Shown: positions 8,825 through 17,074 of the stretch, in pieces
How positions within the stretch are numbered: the stretch's first letter is position 1
Layout of the letters: each line of letters opens with the position of its first letter
DNA from: Desulfoluna limicola
GTDB lineage: Bacteria; Desulfobacterota; Desulfobacteria; Desulfobacterales; Desulfolunaceae
Reading direction: 5' to 3'
Assembly: GCF_021654575.1 (NCBI RefSeq)
Contig: NZ_AP024488.1
Span: forward strand, 5,045,501-5,109,500
Length of the DNA: 64,000 bases
Notes under the pieces: model-generated
Seen by the model: only the letters and a program-made list of their open reading frames with translations
Told to the model about the DNA's origin: nothing
Database searches by the model: none
Position numbers and translations under genes: made by a program

Positions 8825-10171
8825 TTATTTTTTATTGGAATGCCGCCAGATTTTCATCTTTTCCGCTTCCTGGATGAGCTCTTCCCGGAAGTCGGGGTGG
8901 GCGATGCTGATCATCATTTCGGCCCGTTTCCAGGTGGACTTGGCTCGCACCTGCACCGCACCGTATTCGGTGACGATGTAGTCCGACATATGGCGGGGGA
9001 TGGTGGTGATGGAGCCCGGCTCAAAGGTCGGCAGGATCCGCGACTTCAGGTTGCCTTTGGAGTCGGTGAAGGTGGAGGTGAGGCAGATGAAGCTTTTGCC
9101 CCCCTTGGACCACTGGGAGCCGGCCACGAAATCCCACATGCCGCCGTTGCCGGAGACCTGGTTGAACCCTAAGCTCTCGGCGTTCACCTGGGTGTAGAGA
9201 TCCACCTGAAGGGCGTTGTTGATGGAGATGAAGTCGTCGAGTTGGGCGATGACCCGGGGATCGTTGGAGTAGTTCACCGGGTAGGAGGCCACGGCGGGGT
9301 TGTTGTCCATGAAGTCGTAAAGGCGCTGTGAGCCCATGGCAAAGGTGTAGGCGACCCGGTATTTATCAAAAGCCTTCATGGAGCCGTTCATGCGCCCTGA
9401 TTCGATCATGTCCACATAGGCGTCGGAGAGCATTTCGGTGTGCCCGCCGAGGTTTTTGAGGTCTGACTCGGCAATGATTTTTCCCACGGCGTTGGGCATG
9501 CCGCCGATGCCGAGCTGGATGCAGGAGCCGTCTTTGATGAAGCTCACGATGTTTTCAGCGATGGCACGTTCCTGCTCGTTAGGCTCTGGGCTGGGCAGGT
9601 CGGCCATGGCGAGATCTTTGGGGGCCTCCACCACATGGTTCACAGCAGAGATGTGGACGGCCTCTTCGGCACCGCCAAGGCAGACAGGGAGGTTGGGGTT
9701 CACCTCAAGGATGACGCAATCCGCGTCCTCCATGGCCGCCATGGTGGCGGAGTTGTGGGGGCCGAGGTTGAAGTAGCCGTGCTTGTCCATGGGGCAGACG
9801 GTGCAGATGACCACGTTGCGATGGGGGGCGATGTTGTCCCGGAACCAGGAGGGAGCCTGGTGGTACATGATGGGGTAGTAGAAGCCCACGTTGAAATCCC
9901 TCTGAAGGACCCGGGAGATTTTGCTGAACTGGAGGTCATGGTAGACAAAGCTTTCGGGGTGTTTCACCACTTCAGGGACCGGAGGCAGGGTAACGGCCAC
10001 ATGGACTTCCACGTCCCGGAGCTCTTCGTGGCGTGCGGCGAGGGCGATGTCGCAGACCACGGGCTTGCCGTTGAAAAACCCGTAATCCACCACATCTCCC
10101 GACTTTACGACCTTCACGGCCTCATCGGCTGAGACGCACTTTTGCCTGTACTCTTCGCTGAACCTGCTCAT
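8825..10171 (-). CDS. Acetyl-CoA hydrolase/transferase-family CoA-transferase (Cat2-like)
   Basis: 448 residues, the length of class I single-chain CoA-transferases of the acetate/4-hydroxybutyrate/butyrate type. The likely catalytic Glu332 lies in VNAESLGFNQVSGNGG, and the CoA-loop motif GIGGMPNAVG is present. It moves CoA between acyl-CoA and a free carboxylate such as acetate, with Glu forming the CoA-thioester. Cytoplasmic. Upstream is a textbook sigma-54 promoter (10244-10259) and two palindromes resembling activator sites, with the sigma-54 activator gene directly upstream on the same strand; expression is therefore probably inducible. The exact acyl donor and acceptor are not visible. 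Confidence 0.9.
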   Translation of the reverse strand: MSRFSEEYRQKCVSADEAVKVVKSGDVVDYGFFNGKPVVCDIALAARHEELRDVEVHVAVTLPPVPEVVKHPESFVYHDLQFSKISRVLQRDFNVGFYYPIMYHQAPSWFRDNIAPHRNVVICTVCPMDKHGYFNLGPHNSATMAAMEDADCVILEVNPNLPVCLGGAEEAVHISAVNHVVEAPKDLAMADLPSPEPNEQERAIAENIVSFIKDGSCIQLGIGGMPNAVGKIIAESDLKNLGGHTEMLSDAYVDMIESGRMNGSMKAFDKYRVAYTFAMGSQRLYDFMDNNPAVASYPVNYSNDPRVIAQLDDFISINNALQVDLYTQVNAESLGFNQVSGNGGMWDFVAGSQWSKGGKSFICLTSTFTDSKGNLKSRILPTFEPGSITTIPRHMSDYIVTEYGAVQVRAKSTWKRAEMMISIAHPDFREELIQEAEKMKIWRHSNKK

Positions 10172-10243
10172 TGCTCTTCTTTCCTTTCTTAAAAAATCGA
10201 ATCATCGGATCGTACGTTTTTTTAGTTGAAAGATGTGTTGTGG

Positions 10244-10259
10244 AGCAAAACAGGTGCCA
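10244..10259 (-). promoter_or_regulatory. Sigma-54 (-24/-12) promoter of the CoA-transferase gene
   Basis: On the minus strand TGGCAC-CTGTT-TTGCT matches the consensus TGGCAC-N5-TTGCW with the required 10 bp between the GG and GC doublets. Transcription would start near 10232, about 60 bases before the start codon at 10171. Confidence 0.88.
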
Positions 10260-10336
10260 AGCCAGCGGAACGATGAGTATCACCTTGGAATGTAAGGGGT
10301 TGCTGGAATTACCCACCATGGCAGGGTCAACGGGGG

Positions 10337-10358
10337 AACGTGGCACAGGCGCCACGTT
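10337..10358. promoter_or_regulatory. Upstream activator palindrome 1
   Basis: AACGTGGCAC-AG-GCGCCACGTT is a near-perfect inverted repeat about 90 bp upstream of the sigma-54 promoter. It shares the core TGGCRC-AG-GYGCCA with the second site. Confidence 0.75.
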
Positions 10359-10407
10359 CTGCGGGGATGGCGGGGGCAGGGTATGGAAAGGATTTGATAT
10401 TTAAGCG

Positions 10408-10429
10408 GGGTGGCGCAGGTGCCACGTTG
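10408..10429. promoter_or_regulatory. Upstream activator palindrome 2
   Basis: GGGTGGCGC-AG-GTGCCACGTT repeats the first palindrome with a 70-bp centre-to-centre spacing, close to seven helical turns. It begins just after the stop codon of the activator gene. Confidence 0.72.
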
Positions 10430-10434
10430 CGGGG

Positions 10435-12132
10435 CTAATCGATTCCGTAGCTCTTCAGTTTTCGGAAAAGGGTCTTTCGGTGAATGCCGAGAATCTCCGC
10501 AGTTCTGGCTTTCTGCCAGCGGGTGGCCTCCAGGGTGCGAAGGATATGGGCTTTTTCAGCCTCCTCCAGAACCTTGTTCAAGGGGGTGGGGGGGACGTCT
10601 TGCCTCTGGGGTGTTTCATGGTTCGGCGCCTCTTTCGACTGGGGCAGGTCAAGCCGGTTCATGGTGACGTATCGGTGCACCACGTTCTGCAGCTCCCGGA
10701 TGTTTCCCGGCCATGTGTGGGCCTGGAGCCGGTTCGTCACATGGGATGGGATGACGTGCAGGTTGTCTCCCATGCCCAGTTTTTCAAGGAAGTGGTGAAT
10801 GAGGAAGGGAAGGTCTTCAAGTCGGTCCCGCAAGGGGGGAAGGGTGATGGGGATGATGCTGATGCGGTAGAAGAAATCCTCCCGCATCAGGCCCTGCTGG
10901 ACAAGAACTTCGGGGTTCTTGTTGGTGGCGGCGACAATGCGGATATCCGGGTAGACGGTCTCCCGCCCCCCCACGGGCAGGAACCCGCCCCCTTCGATGG
11001 CGCGGAGGAGTTTGGCCTGCATGTTGAGATCGATCTCCCCCAGCTCATCCATAAACAGGGTGCCCCCGTCGGCGAGCTCCAGCAGCCCTTTCTTGTCCTG
11101 GTCTGCCCCGGAAAACGCCCCCTTCTTGTAACCGAAGAACTCACTTTCCATGAGCTTTTCGGGAATGGCCGCGCAGTTCACCGGCACAAAGTTGCCCTTG
11201 GCCCGATCACTCAAATCATGGATGGCCTTGGACACAAGCTCTTTTCCCGTGCCGGACTCACCGTAAACAATCACATGGGCAGAGGTTCTCGATGCCTTCA
11301 GGATGTTGTCGAACACGTCCTGCATGGGCTTGCTGTGGCCGATGATGGTGCTCATGGCGTGGGACTGCTTGACGCGGGTCTCCAGCAGGTGAAGCCGCTC
11401 CTTCAGCACCCTCTCTCGGTTTTTTCGTTCCGTGATGTTCCGGAGGATGCCCAGCACCTCCTCCCCGGCCAGGGCTATGAGCCGCACTTCATACCACTCC
11501 ACCCCCTTGACCTCTGCCCACTTGAACTCAAAAAGCTGCACCGTGTGGCTTGCCAGGGCCCCGCGGATGGCCCCCATGGCCTCTTCGTATTTCTCAGCGG
11601 GCAGAAACTCAGACAGGTGGCGTCCCGCGTAGGGGACCTTGCCGTCGGCCGGGGCCCCGTCGGGCCCCTTGTACCCGGAAATGTTTCCGCTTTTGAGGAT
11701 GCGGATGATGGTGTCAGGGATGGCGTTGATGATTCCCCGGTTCACCTTTTCACTGTCCAGGAGGGCCTCTTGAGCCTTGACCCTCTCCGTGATGTTGTTG
11801 AAGAAGGTGAGGCTCGCCGGTTGTCCCTCCCAGACAATCTCGATGGCATGGATCTCAAACCAGACGATCTCCCCCGCCTTGGTGATGAGGCGGAACGGGT
11901 AAACACGGGGGACCGGCTCATGGTTCATCCGCTTGATGTACCGGGCGTCCACGAGGGCCACGTCGTCCGGGTGCACAAAGTCACCGTACGCATGGTTTAC
12001 AAGTTCATGGGCCTCGTAGCGGAGGACCGAAACGGCGTTGGAGTTCACATTCCGGATGATGCCGTCCTGTAGAACAATGATGGCGTCACTCGAGTTCTCG
12101 AAAAGGGGTAGGTTGTCTGTCTCAAAGCCCAT
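10435..12132 (-). CDS. Sigma-54-dependent activator with two PAS domains
   Basis: 565 residues: PAS domain about 8-120, second PAS about 125-245, AAA+ domain about 265-500 and a Fis-type helix-turn-helix at the C-terminus (ILGIHRKTLFRKLKSYGI). Walker A is GESGTGKE (291-298). The sigma-54 contact loop is GAFSGA (338-343) instead of the usual GAFTGA, a conservative Thr-to-Ser change. Walker B is GGTLFMDELGEI, and an arginine-finger region follows (DFFYRISIIPITLPPLRDR). The PAS domains probably sense a small molecule or redox state; there is no receiver domain. Start ATG at 12132 has GAGAAGG upstream; a longer frame to 12171 has none. It probably activates the downstream CoA-transferase through the two palindromes. 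Confidence 0.92.
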   Translation of the reverse strand: MGFETDNLPLFENSSDAIIVLQDGIIRNVNSNAVSVLRYEAHELVNHAYGDFVHPDDVALVDARYIKRMNHEPVPRVYPFRLITKAGEIVWFEIHAIEIVWEGQPASLTFFNNITERVKAQEALLDSEKVNRGIINAIPDTIIRILKSGNISGYKGPDGAPADGKVPYAGRHLSEFLPAEKYEEAMGAIRGALASHTVQLFEFKWAEVKGVEWYEVRLIALAGEEVLGILRNITERKNRERVLKERLHLLETRVKQSHAMSTIIGHSKPMQDVFDNILKASRTSAHVIVYGESGTGKELVSKAIHDLSDRAKGNFVPVNCAAIPEKLMESEFFGYKKGAFSGADQDKKGLLELADGGTLFMDELGEIDLNMQAKLLRAIEGGGFLPVGGRETVYPDIRIVAATNKNPEVLVQQGLMREDFFYRISIIPITLPPLRDRLEDLPFLIHHFLEKLGMGDNLHVIPSHVTNRLQAHTWPGNIRELQNVVHRYVTMNRLDLPQSKEAPNHETPQRQDVPPTPLNKVLEEAEKAHILRTLEATRWQKARTAEILGIHRKTLFRKLKSYGID

Positions 12133-12345
12133 GATGCACCTTCTCCGCTCCTGATAATAAAATAAGGACAAGCAATAGACCTACTAAAATGATGGAAATA
12201 ATGAAAGAGCTTGTTGGGCGGCGCTCCCGCCACCTAAGTTATTCTGTGGGCGCCAGTCTCACCTAAATCTACAATCTGATCATGGATGGCATGATCACGG
12301 CGGGTTTCTGCCGGCGGATTGCAACTATTCAGCTCTCAAAAAAAG

Positions 12346-12489
12346 GCCTCCGGCGGCAAGGTGTGCCACCTTGAAAGCAGGTAGCGGATGTGATTCGCGA
12401 GGAGCCCTGCTCTCGTTGAGCCAGCCTGTTTGTCAAACCCATTTTTTCAACCAGGTAAACGTTTGGCCCCCGACAGGGTCGCCGGAGGC
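12346..12489. repeat. Palindromic element copy, full-length A-to-B type
   Basis: 144-bp copy. A end GCCTCCGGCGGCAAGGTG at 12346; B end in reverse GTTTGGCCCCCGACAGGGTC then GCCGGAGGC to 12489. It is the reverse orientation of the copy at 3287 and is preceded by the outer motif AACTATTCAGCT. Confidence 0.85.
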
Positions 12490-12527
12490 ACCATCCCTTT
12501 TTGAACGATCTTGGTTCAAAATCAAAA

Positions 12528-12549
12528 AATAAACGATCGTTCGGTTAGT
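12528..12549. promoter_or_regulatory. AT-rich operator-like site 1
   Basis: AATAAACGATCGTTCGGTTAGT contains the perfect palindrome AACGATCGTT. It is shared with the site at 12995 at 17 of 22 positions, in the same orientation. Role unknown; TetR-family operators look similar. Confidence 0.4.
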
Positions 12550-12994
12550 GTAAGGTACTCGATAAGTCCACCGTTGATCTCGGGTCAAACGAGAGAGCAG
12601 GTGGCACGGTCTCAAGGCCTCTTGGAGCATCATCGTCTCCAGAGGGAGATGAACCGTCGTCTCAATGAACAGACCGCGCTGCAAAATTTAAAGAGAACGA
12701 ATATTCATTTATTGTATTTTGACCATAAAATCAGGTGGATTGATGCGCCGGGTGTGGCGGCCCGGTGCCTGGCAGGTGAAGTGGACTGGCGAATGGGGTG
12801 CGATGAACGTTTTCATCATTCGGTGAAATAAATGAATGGTCGTTTTGACAAAATGGACGAAAACCAGCCGCACTTTTTCTGGCCCATCCCTTGCTCATAT
12901 CATCCGGTAGATATAGAAATCTACACGATAAGAAAAGGGAGGTGTGCGTCTGCATGAGAAGGGTTGCTCCCCTGAATCAGACGTTTTATTCATA

Positions 12995-13016
12995 AATAAA
13001 CATTCATTCGGTTAAT
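12995..13016. promoter_or_regulatory. AT-rich operator-like site 2, upstream of methyltransferase
   Basis: AATAAACATTCATTCGGTTAAT is a direct repeat of site 1 and lies 36 bases before the methyltransferase start. A related inverted copy, AAATAAATGAATGGTCGTTT, is at about 12827-12846. Confidence 0.4.
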
Positions 13017-13052
13017 TTTGCCTATAAACCGGTCTCGTAGGGGATCTCCATC

Positions 13053-13655
13053 ATGAGTGACAAAACCCATGAGTATTATGAGCAGGAAGCAAAGGCTTTT
13101 TTCGAGGCCACCGTGAACCTCGACCCCACCCCTTTTCTCTCGCCCCTGGGCGAAGCCCTTGCCCCCGGCGCGCGCGTCCTGGATATCGGCTGTGGCTCCG
13201 GCCGGGACCTCCTCTGGCTGAAAAACAACGGGTTCGTTCCCCATGGCCTCGAACCCTCCCCGGCCCTTTCCTCCCTTGCCGAAAAGCACTCCGGCTGCCC
13301 TGTCACCATCGGTGACATCACAACCACCACGCTTCTCGCCCAGTCATGGGACGGTATCCTCATCTCAGGGGTCCTCGTCCACGTCCCACACACCTCGATT
13401 CCCGACATTCTCTCCCGGGTTACGGGTGCCCTCACTGCCGGTGGCCGCCTCTATGTCTCCGTCAAAGAGGGCCATGGCTCTGCCACAGACAACGACAATC
13501 GTCGTTTTTATTACTGGGAAGACCAGGCCTTTCGGACCGTCGCAAAAACGGCAGGCCTTCACCTCTTGTCGATGACCCGCTCCGCCTCCGCTCGGGGCAA
13601 CTCGGATGTCTGGCTGGGGTATGTGTTTGAACGGCTGCCTGGTTCATCTGGGTGA
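13053..13655 (+). CDS. Class I SAM-dependent methyltransferase
   Basis: 200 residues. Rossmann-fold motif I is VLDIGCGSGRDLLWL (about 42-56), followed by the acidic ribose-binding position in HGLEPSP, motif IV-like DGILISGVLVHVP and GRLYVSVKEG. Soluble and cytoplasmic; substrate not identifiable. It sits alone after a long AT-rich region carrying three operator-like sites, so it may be under a dedicated regulator. The ATG at 13053 follows a GGGG-rich ribosome site. Confidence 0.85.
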   Translation: MSDKTHEYYEQEAKAFFEATVNLDPTPFLSPLGEALAPGARVLDIGCGSGRDLLWLKNNGFVPHGLEPSPALSSLAEKHSGCPVTIGDITTTTLLAQSWDGILISGVLVHVPHTSIPDILSRVTGALTAGGRLYVSVKEGHGSATDNDNRRFYYWEDQAFRTVAKTAGLHLLSMTRSASARGNSDVWLGYVFERLPGSSG

Positions 13656-13917
13656 GTCTTTAGGGTCGGAGGTGGGGACGGAACACCATCTGGTGTCGCG
13701 GGGTTTGTGAGGGAAGGCTTAGATTTGAACCCCCACGGGTTTCTCATTGTTAATGGCAGGGATGACAGGTATCATTTGAGCGGTGGCTTTTATTTCGGTG
13801 CGCGGCCTGGTGCATGGGCTGCGGATTCGAGTCATACGCCTGTTTTATCGTGGTGAGGACCGCTGTATCTGGTATTATTTGGACTAATGGACTGTAACAT
13901 GGGGGCAAGGACACCGC

Positions 13918-14976
13918 ATGGCATCGTTGGATTTTGAAAAAGAAAAGCAGGTTTTCAGAAATTATCACAGCGAAAACCTTGAACTGTTTGAAGCAGCCAA
14001 GAACGCGTTTATTGTCATTATCAACTCCATTCTGGCTGAGGATATCCCCATCTCGTCCGTGACGGGGCGTGTGAAGGACAAAGAAGAGTGCATTAAGAAG
14101 TTTTCGAGAAAATACCAGACTGCGCTCGAAGAGGTGCGAACCCCCTATGAGATCAAAGACCATATCACGGATTTGATCGGCCTTCGGGTGGTCTCCCTGT
14201 ACGAGTCCGACATCGTGAGAATCCGGGATATCCTCTCTGAGGAGTTTGAGTTTGTAGAAATCACGGATAAGATCGAGGCGATGGAGAGCAAGGAAGACTC
14301 CTTCGGCTACAAAGGGCTGCATGTCGATTTGAAACTGAAAGAGCCACGTAGCGCGATGCGGGAGTATGCAAGGTACAATGATCTCCGTTTTGAGCTGCAG
14401 ATACGGACCATCATCCAGGACGCCTGGAGTGCCCTGGACCACAAAATAAAGTACAAAAAATCCATCCCCATCGACCTGAAACGGCGCATCAATACCCTCG
14501 CCGCCCTCTTTGAGCTTGCAGACCGGGAGTTCTACAGCATCCTGGAAGAGACCATAAGGTCAGAGGAGAAAGAGAAGCGCAACAGGGACCATCTCTCTGA
14601 AAAGGAACAGCTCAACGCCTTCTCCTTCCTTGTCGTCGCCGAAGAAAAATTTCCGGACTATCGCTTTCAGCCCCACAAGGTGGATGGGTTTGTCCTTGAG
14701 CTGGTGGATTATGGGAATCTCTCCCCAAGTCGGTTTAAGGCCATTGTCGAGGAAGGCTACCAGGTTGTGGACGAATACAAACAATACCTGGGCCAGAATG
14801 ACAGCCAGCGGCATGCGCTCAACCCATACATGGTGATCCGGCACATGCTGTACAAACATGACAAGACCACGTACCGGCGCATTCTGTACAATGATCAGAG
14901 AGATCGATTTGATGCCTGGCTGCACAAGTATAAAAATGGGAAGCCCGGGAAAAAGCGACTTCCGCCGACGGAGTAA
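13918..14976 (+). CDS. RelA/SpoT-domain small alarmone synthetase-like protein
   Basis: 352 residues without HD hydrolase, TGS or ACT domains. A pppGpp-synthetase domain spans about 45-180: TGRVKDKEE (ATP-side basic residues, 49-57), Asp85 in DLIGLRVV, the G-loop SFGYKGLHVDLKL (128-140) with Tyr131, and Glu159 in FELQIRTIIQDAWSALDHK. The Asp and Glu needed for Mg2+ and pyrophosphate transfer are present, so it looks active. The C-terminal 170 residues (about 185-352) are charged and not a domain I recognise. It may make (p)ppGpp or, as in toxic SAS proteins, modify another nucleotide or tRNA. No antitoxin-like small gene is adjacent; only a methyltransferase precedes it. ATG at 13918 follows GCAAGGACACC. 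Confidence 0.85.
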   Translation: MASLDFEKEKQVFRNYHSENLELFEAAKNAFIVIINSILAEDIPISSVTGRVKDKEECIKKFSRKYQTALEEVRTPYEIKDHITDLIGLRVVSLYESDIVRIRDILSEEFEFVEITDKIEAMESKEDSFGYKGLHVDLKLKEPRSAMREYARYNDLRFELQIRTIIQDAWSALDHKIKYKKSIPIDLKRRINTLAALFELADREFYSILEETIRSEEKEKRNRDHLSEKEQLNAFSFLVVAEEKFPDYRFQPHKVDGFVLELVDYGNLSPSRFKAIVEEGYQVVDEYKQYLGQNDSQRHALNPYMVIRHMLYKHDKTTYRRILYNDQRDRFDAWLHKYKNGKPGKKRLPPTE

Positions 14977-15329
14977 CCGCCCTTAAACTCGCATTGACCA
15001 CAGGAGGGGGCTCTGGCCTCACGATGAACAGTGATGCCGTGCTTCTCCTGTGGGGCCCCCCTTATTTTTATGCGTTTCCCTTCTTAAAAAAAAATCCTGT
15101 CGACTGTCATCCCACGTGAAGCCCCCCCCCTTTTACCCCTCAAGGTTCTCTTTGGGGTCACGACCAAGGGGGCTCCTGTCCCACAGCTAAAGGGTGGGGG
15201 CCTGCCCTGTCTTGCTTTCCCCTGCGGTGGGTGAGCTGTTGCGTGGCGCCGGAAAAAAGTGTGTAACCTGTCGGGGTGTTGATCGTTTGAATTATAAGAT
15301 GCATGGATTTATCCGTGGGAGGGAGTCGT
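14977..15329. other. Gene-free region
   Basis: Apart from the possible terminator I see only homopolymeric runs (A9 near 15085, C9 near 15122). The promoter of the MASE3 gene should lie in the AT-rich end around 15270-15300, but no clear boxes are visible. Confidence 0.5.
14998..15073 (+). terminator. Possible terminator after the alarmone synthetase gene
   Basis: CCACAGGAG pairs with CTCCTGTGG across a 35-base loop, followed by CCCCCCTTATTTTTATG. The long loop makes this a weak call. Confidence 0.4.
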
Positions 15330-16409
15330 ATGGAATTCTCCGCCACAAAACCCGTCTTTCGCAACCACCCCTGGTTTGGCTATCTGCTTATCCTGCCTTT
15401 GATCTTCTTTGCTCTGCTCCTTGCGTACTCCATCAGCCCGCTCCTTTTTCATACCCTTGCCGAGTTTTTCAGTGTGGTCGTGGCCTTTTCACTTTTTATG
15501 ATCACCTGGACATCGCGGCAATACATCAAGAACACCTATTTGTTGTTTGTGGGAATCGGGTATCTGTTTATCGGGGTCTTTGACATGCTGCATATTCTCT
15601 CGTACCCGGGAATGCCCGGTTTTTTTCAAGACCACGATTTATCGGCTCAGCTATGGGTGTGCGGGCGTTACCTGGAAAGCCTCACCATGCTATTGGCCCT
15701 CGGGCTTCTGATGACCCGGTGGAAAGTCAAGGCGGCATGGATTCTGATGCTGTTTGCCGTGATTACGGCTTTTCTCATTCCAAGCGTTTATGTGTGGGGC
15801 CTGATGCCGACGTGCCATGGCGACGAGGCAGGAGTGAGTCTATTCAAGAAATCGAGCGAGCTTATGATTTGCGCCATCTTTCTGGGCAATATTATTTTGC
15901 TTCGTCGAAATCGGGATCGGTTTGACAAGAAGGTCTATTCGCTTCTGTTCGGTGCCCTTATGTGCAGCATTCTGGCTGAGTTTTCATACGTTGTGTATAT
16001 CCAGGCTCACGATATCTCCAATATCGCCTCCCATTTTTTCAGGATTCTGGCAATTTTTCTTATGTATGAGGCCATTGTTAAAACGGGCATTGAGACGCCC
16101 TATAATCTCATATTCAGGGAGTTGGCAGCGTCCAATGTGAGATTGCGCCATGAAATCCAGGTTCGGGTGAAGGCCGAGGATGAGCGGGAGCTGCTAATCT
16201 GGGAACTTCAAAATGCCCTGCTGGAGGTTCGCACGCTTCGGGGTATTCTGCCCATTTGCATGCATTGTAAGAAGATCCGTGACGGCTCGGGAGGGTGGAC
16301 ACATGTCGAGTCTTATATCAGGGATCACTCGAATGCAAAGTGCAGCCATGGGGTGTGCCCGGAGTGTATGAAGGAGCATTATGGGGAATACCTGGGGAAT
16401 GGAGGGTAG
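15330..16409 (+). CDS. MASE3 membrane sensor with C-terminal Cys/His domain, no kinase
   Basis: 359 residues. Seven or eight transmembrane helices (about 15-255) with MASE3-like features: GYLFIGVFDMLHILSYPGMP after helix 3, and LRRNRDRF between helices. A short coiled coil follows (about 270-300). The C-terminus holds the motif ILPICMHCKKIRDGSG then WTHVESYIRDHSNAKCSHGVCPEC, a Cys-rich module common at the ends of deltaproteobacterial kinases and response regulators. There is no HisKA, GGDEF, EAL or receiver domain, so it senses but has no obvious output except the Cys module. ATG at 15330 follows GGGAGGGAGTCGT; an upstream in-frame ATG at 15303 has no ribosome site. Confidence 0.82.
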   Translation: MEFSATKPVFRNHPWFGYLLILPLIFFALLLAYSISPLLFHTLAEFFSVVVAFSLFMITWTSRQYIKNTYLLFVGIGYLFIGVFDMLHILSYPGMPGFFQDHDLSAQLWVCGRYLESLTMLLALGLLMTRWKVKAAWILMLFAVITAFLIPSVYVWGLMPTCHGDEAGVSLFKKSSELMICAIFLGNIILLRRNRDRFDKKVYSLLFGALMCSILAEFSYVVYIQAHDISNIASHFFRILAIFLMYEAIVKTGIETPYNLIFRELAASNVRLRHEIQVRVKAEDERELLIWELQNALLEVRTLRGILPICMHCKKIRDGSGGWTHVESYIRDHSNAKCSHGVCPECMKEHYGEYLGNGG

Positions 16410-16472
16410 TGTGGCCCAGTGACTTCGATGGCGAGGGACTGGGGGTAGCCAATCAACTTGGAGGATGGAATG

Positions 16473-16877
16473 ATGAGAGTTAAATGGATCATCGTTGCCG
16501 TGTGTTTGATTGTTGGTATGGGGGTGGTCTATGCGCACCACCCGGCAGAGGATATGGTGGATGCAGAGATTTATGCGAACATTGATGAGATGATCGCGGA
16601 CACGCCCCACGCGACCATGGATTTTAACGACATGGGGTCCCTGAGCACGCTGGCCGTGGAGGAGGGGGAGAACCCTGGCGGGTATGAGACAGTTGAGACA
16701 GAAATACTCGTTGAGAGCATTAAATGGTTTAAGAACCTCATCGGCAAAGATCTGCTGACGTACTTCTCCCTGCTGGATGGAGAGGTGACCTTGACGGTGA
16801 AATTTGTAGAAACCGGGACGTTTGATGGGGAGACGACGGAAGTGTACCTCTTGTTGGAGCAGCGTGTTAAGAAATGA
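16473..16877 (+). CDS. Small secreted protein of unknown function
   Basis: 134 residues. A clear signal peptide (MRVKWIIVAVCLIVGMGVVYA) is followed by an acidic mature domain starting HHPAEDMVDAEIYANIDEM, with alternating beta-like segments near the end (GEVTLTVKFVETG, TEVYLLLEQRVKK). I recognise no family. It is exported to the periplasm. The GGAGG at 16460 fits the ATG at 16473 best (spacing 8); ATG at 16470 is one codon upstream. It follows the MASE3 gene by 63 bases in the same direction and ends in a good terminator, so the two may be co-transcribed. Confidence 0.7.
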   Translation: MRVKWIIVAVCLIVGMGVVYAHHPAEDMVDAEIYANIDEMIADTPHATMDFNDMGSLSTLAVEEGENPGGYETVETEILVESIKWFKNLIGKDLLTYFSLLDGEVTLTVKFVETGTFDGETTEVYLLLEQRVKK

Positions 16878-16894
16878 GCCGGTCATTGCAATGC

Positions 16895-16931
16895 CCCGGT
16901 TGGCCCTGCCAGGACCAACCGGGTTTTCTTT
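16895..16931 (+). terminator. Rho-independent terminator
   Basis: CCCGGTTGG and CCAACCGGG form a 9-bp stem with an 11-base loop, followed by TTTTCTTT. Confidence 0.85.
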
Positions 16932-17074
16932 GGACAAGACGTGGTCTTTCCCCATGTTGCGAGCATGGTGCCCTGTCCAAAGAGGTGGGAAAGGTAACGA
17001 AGGCTCGGTGGTTATGGGTCTTCGTTACCGGCCTGTGGGAGGTGCCGCCAGTGGCACTCCCAGGTCATGTCGCG

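Larger units (their letters stand above)
12133..13052. other. Gene-free region with repeat copy and operator-like sites
   Basis: 920 bases. Contains a CTATTCAGC flank (about 12327) with a repeat element (12346-12489), an inverted repeat TTGAAC/GTTCAA (12501-12519), and three AT-rich operator-like sites near 12530, 12830 and 13005. Short open frames between the sites resemble no known protein and lack good starts, so I call no gene. Confidence 0.6.

Noticed and set aside
10480..12072. 530-codon open frame antisense to the sigma-54 activator
   Set aside because: The activator has every AAA+ and Fis motif in order; the opposite frame has none.
12511..12831. 106-codon frame between the activator and methyltransferase genes
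   Set aside because: TTG start without ribosome site, overlaps an operator-like site, and no recognisable protein.
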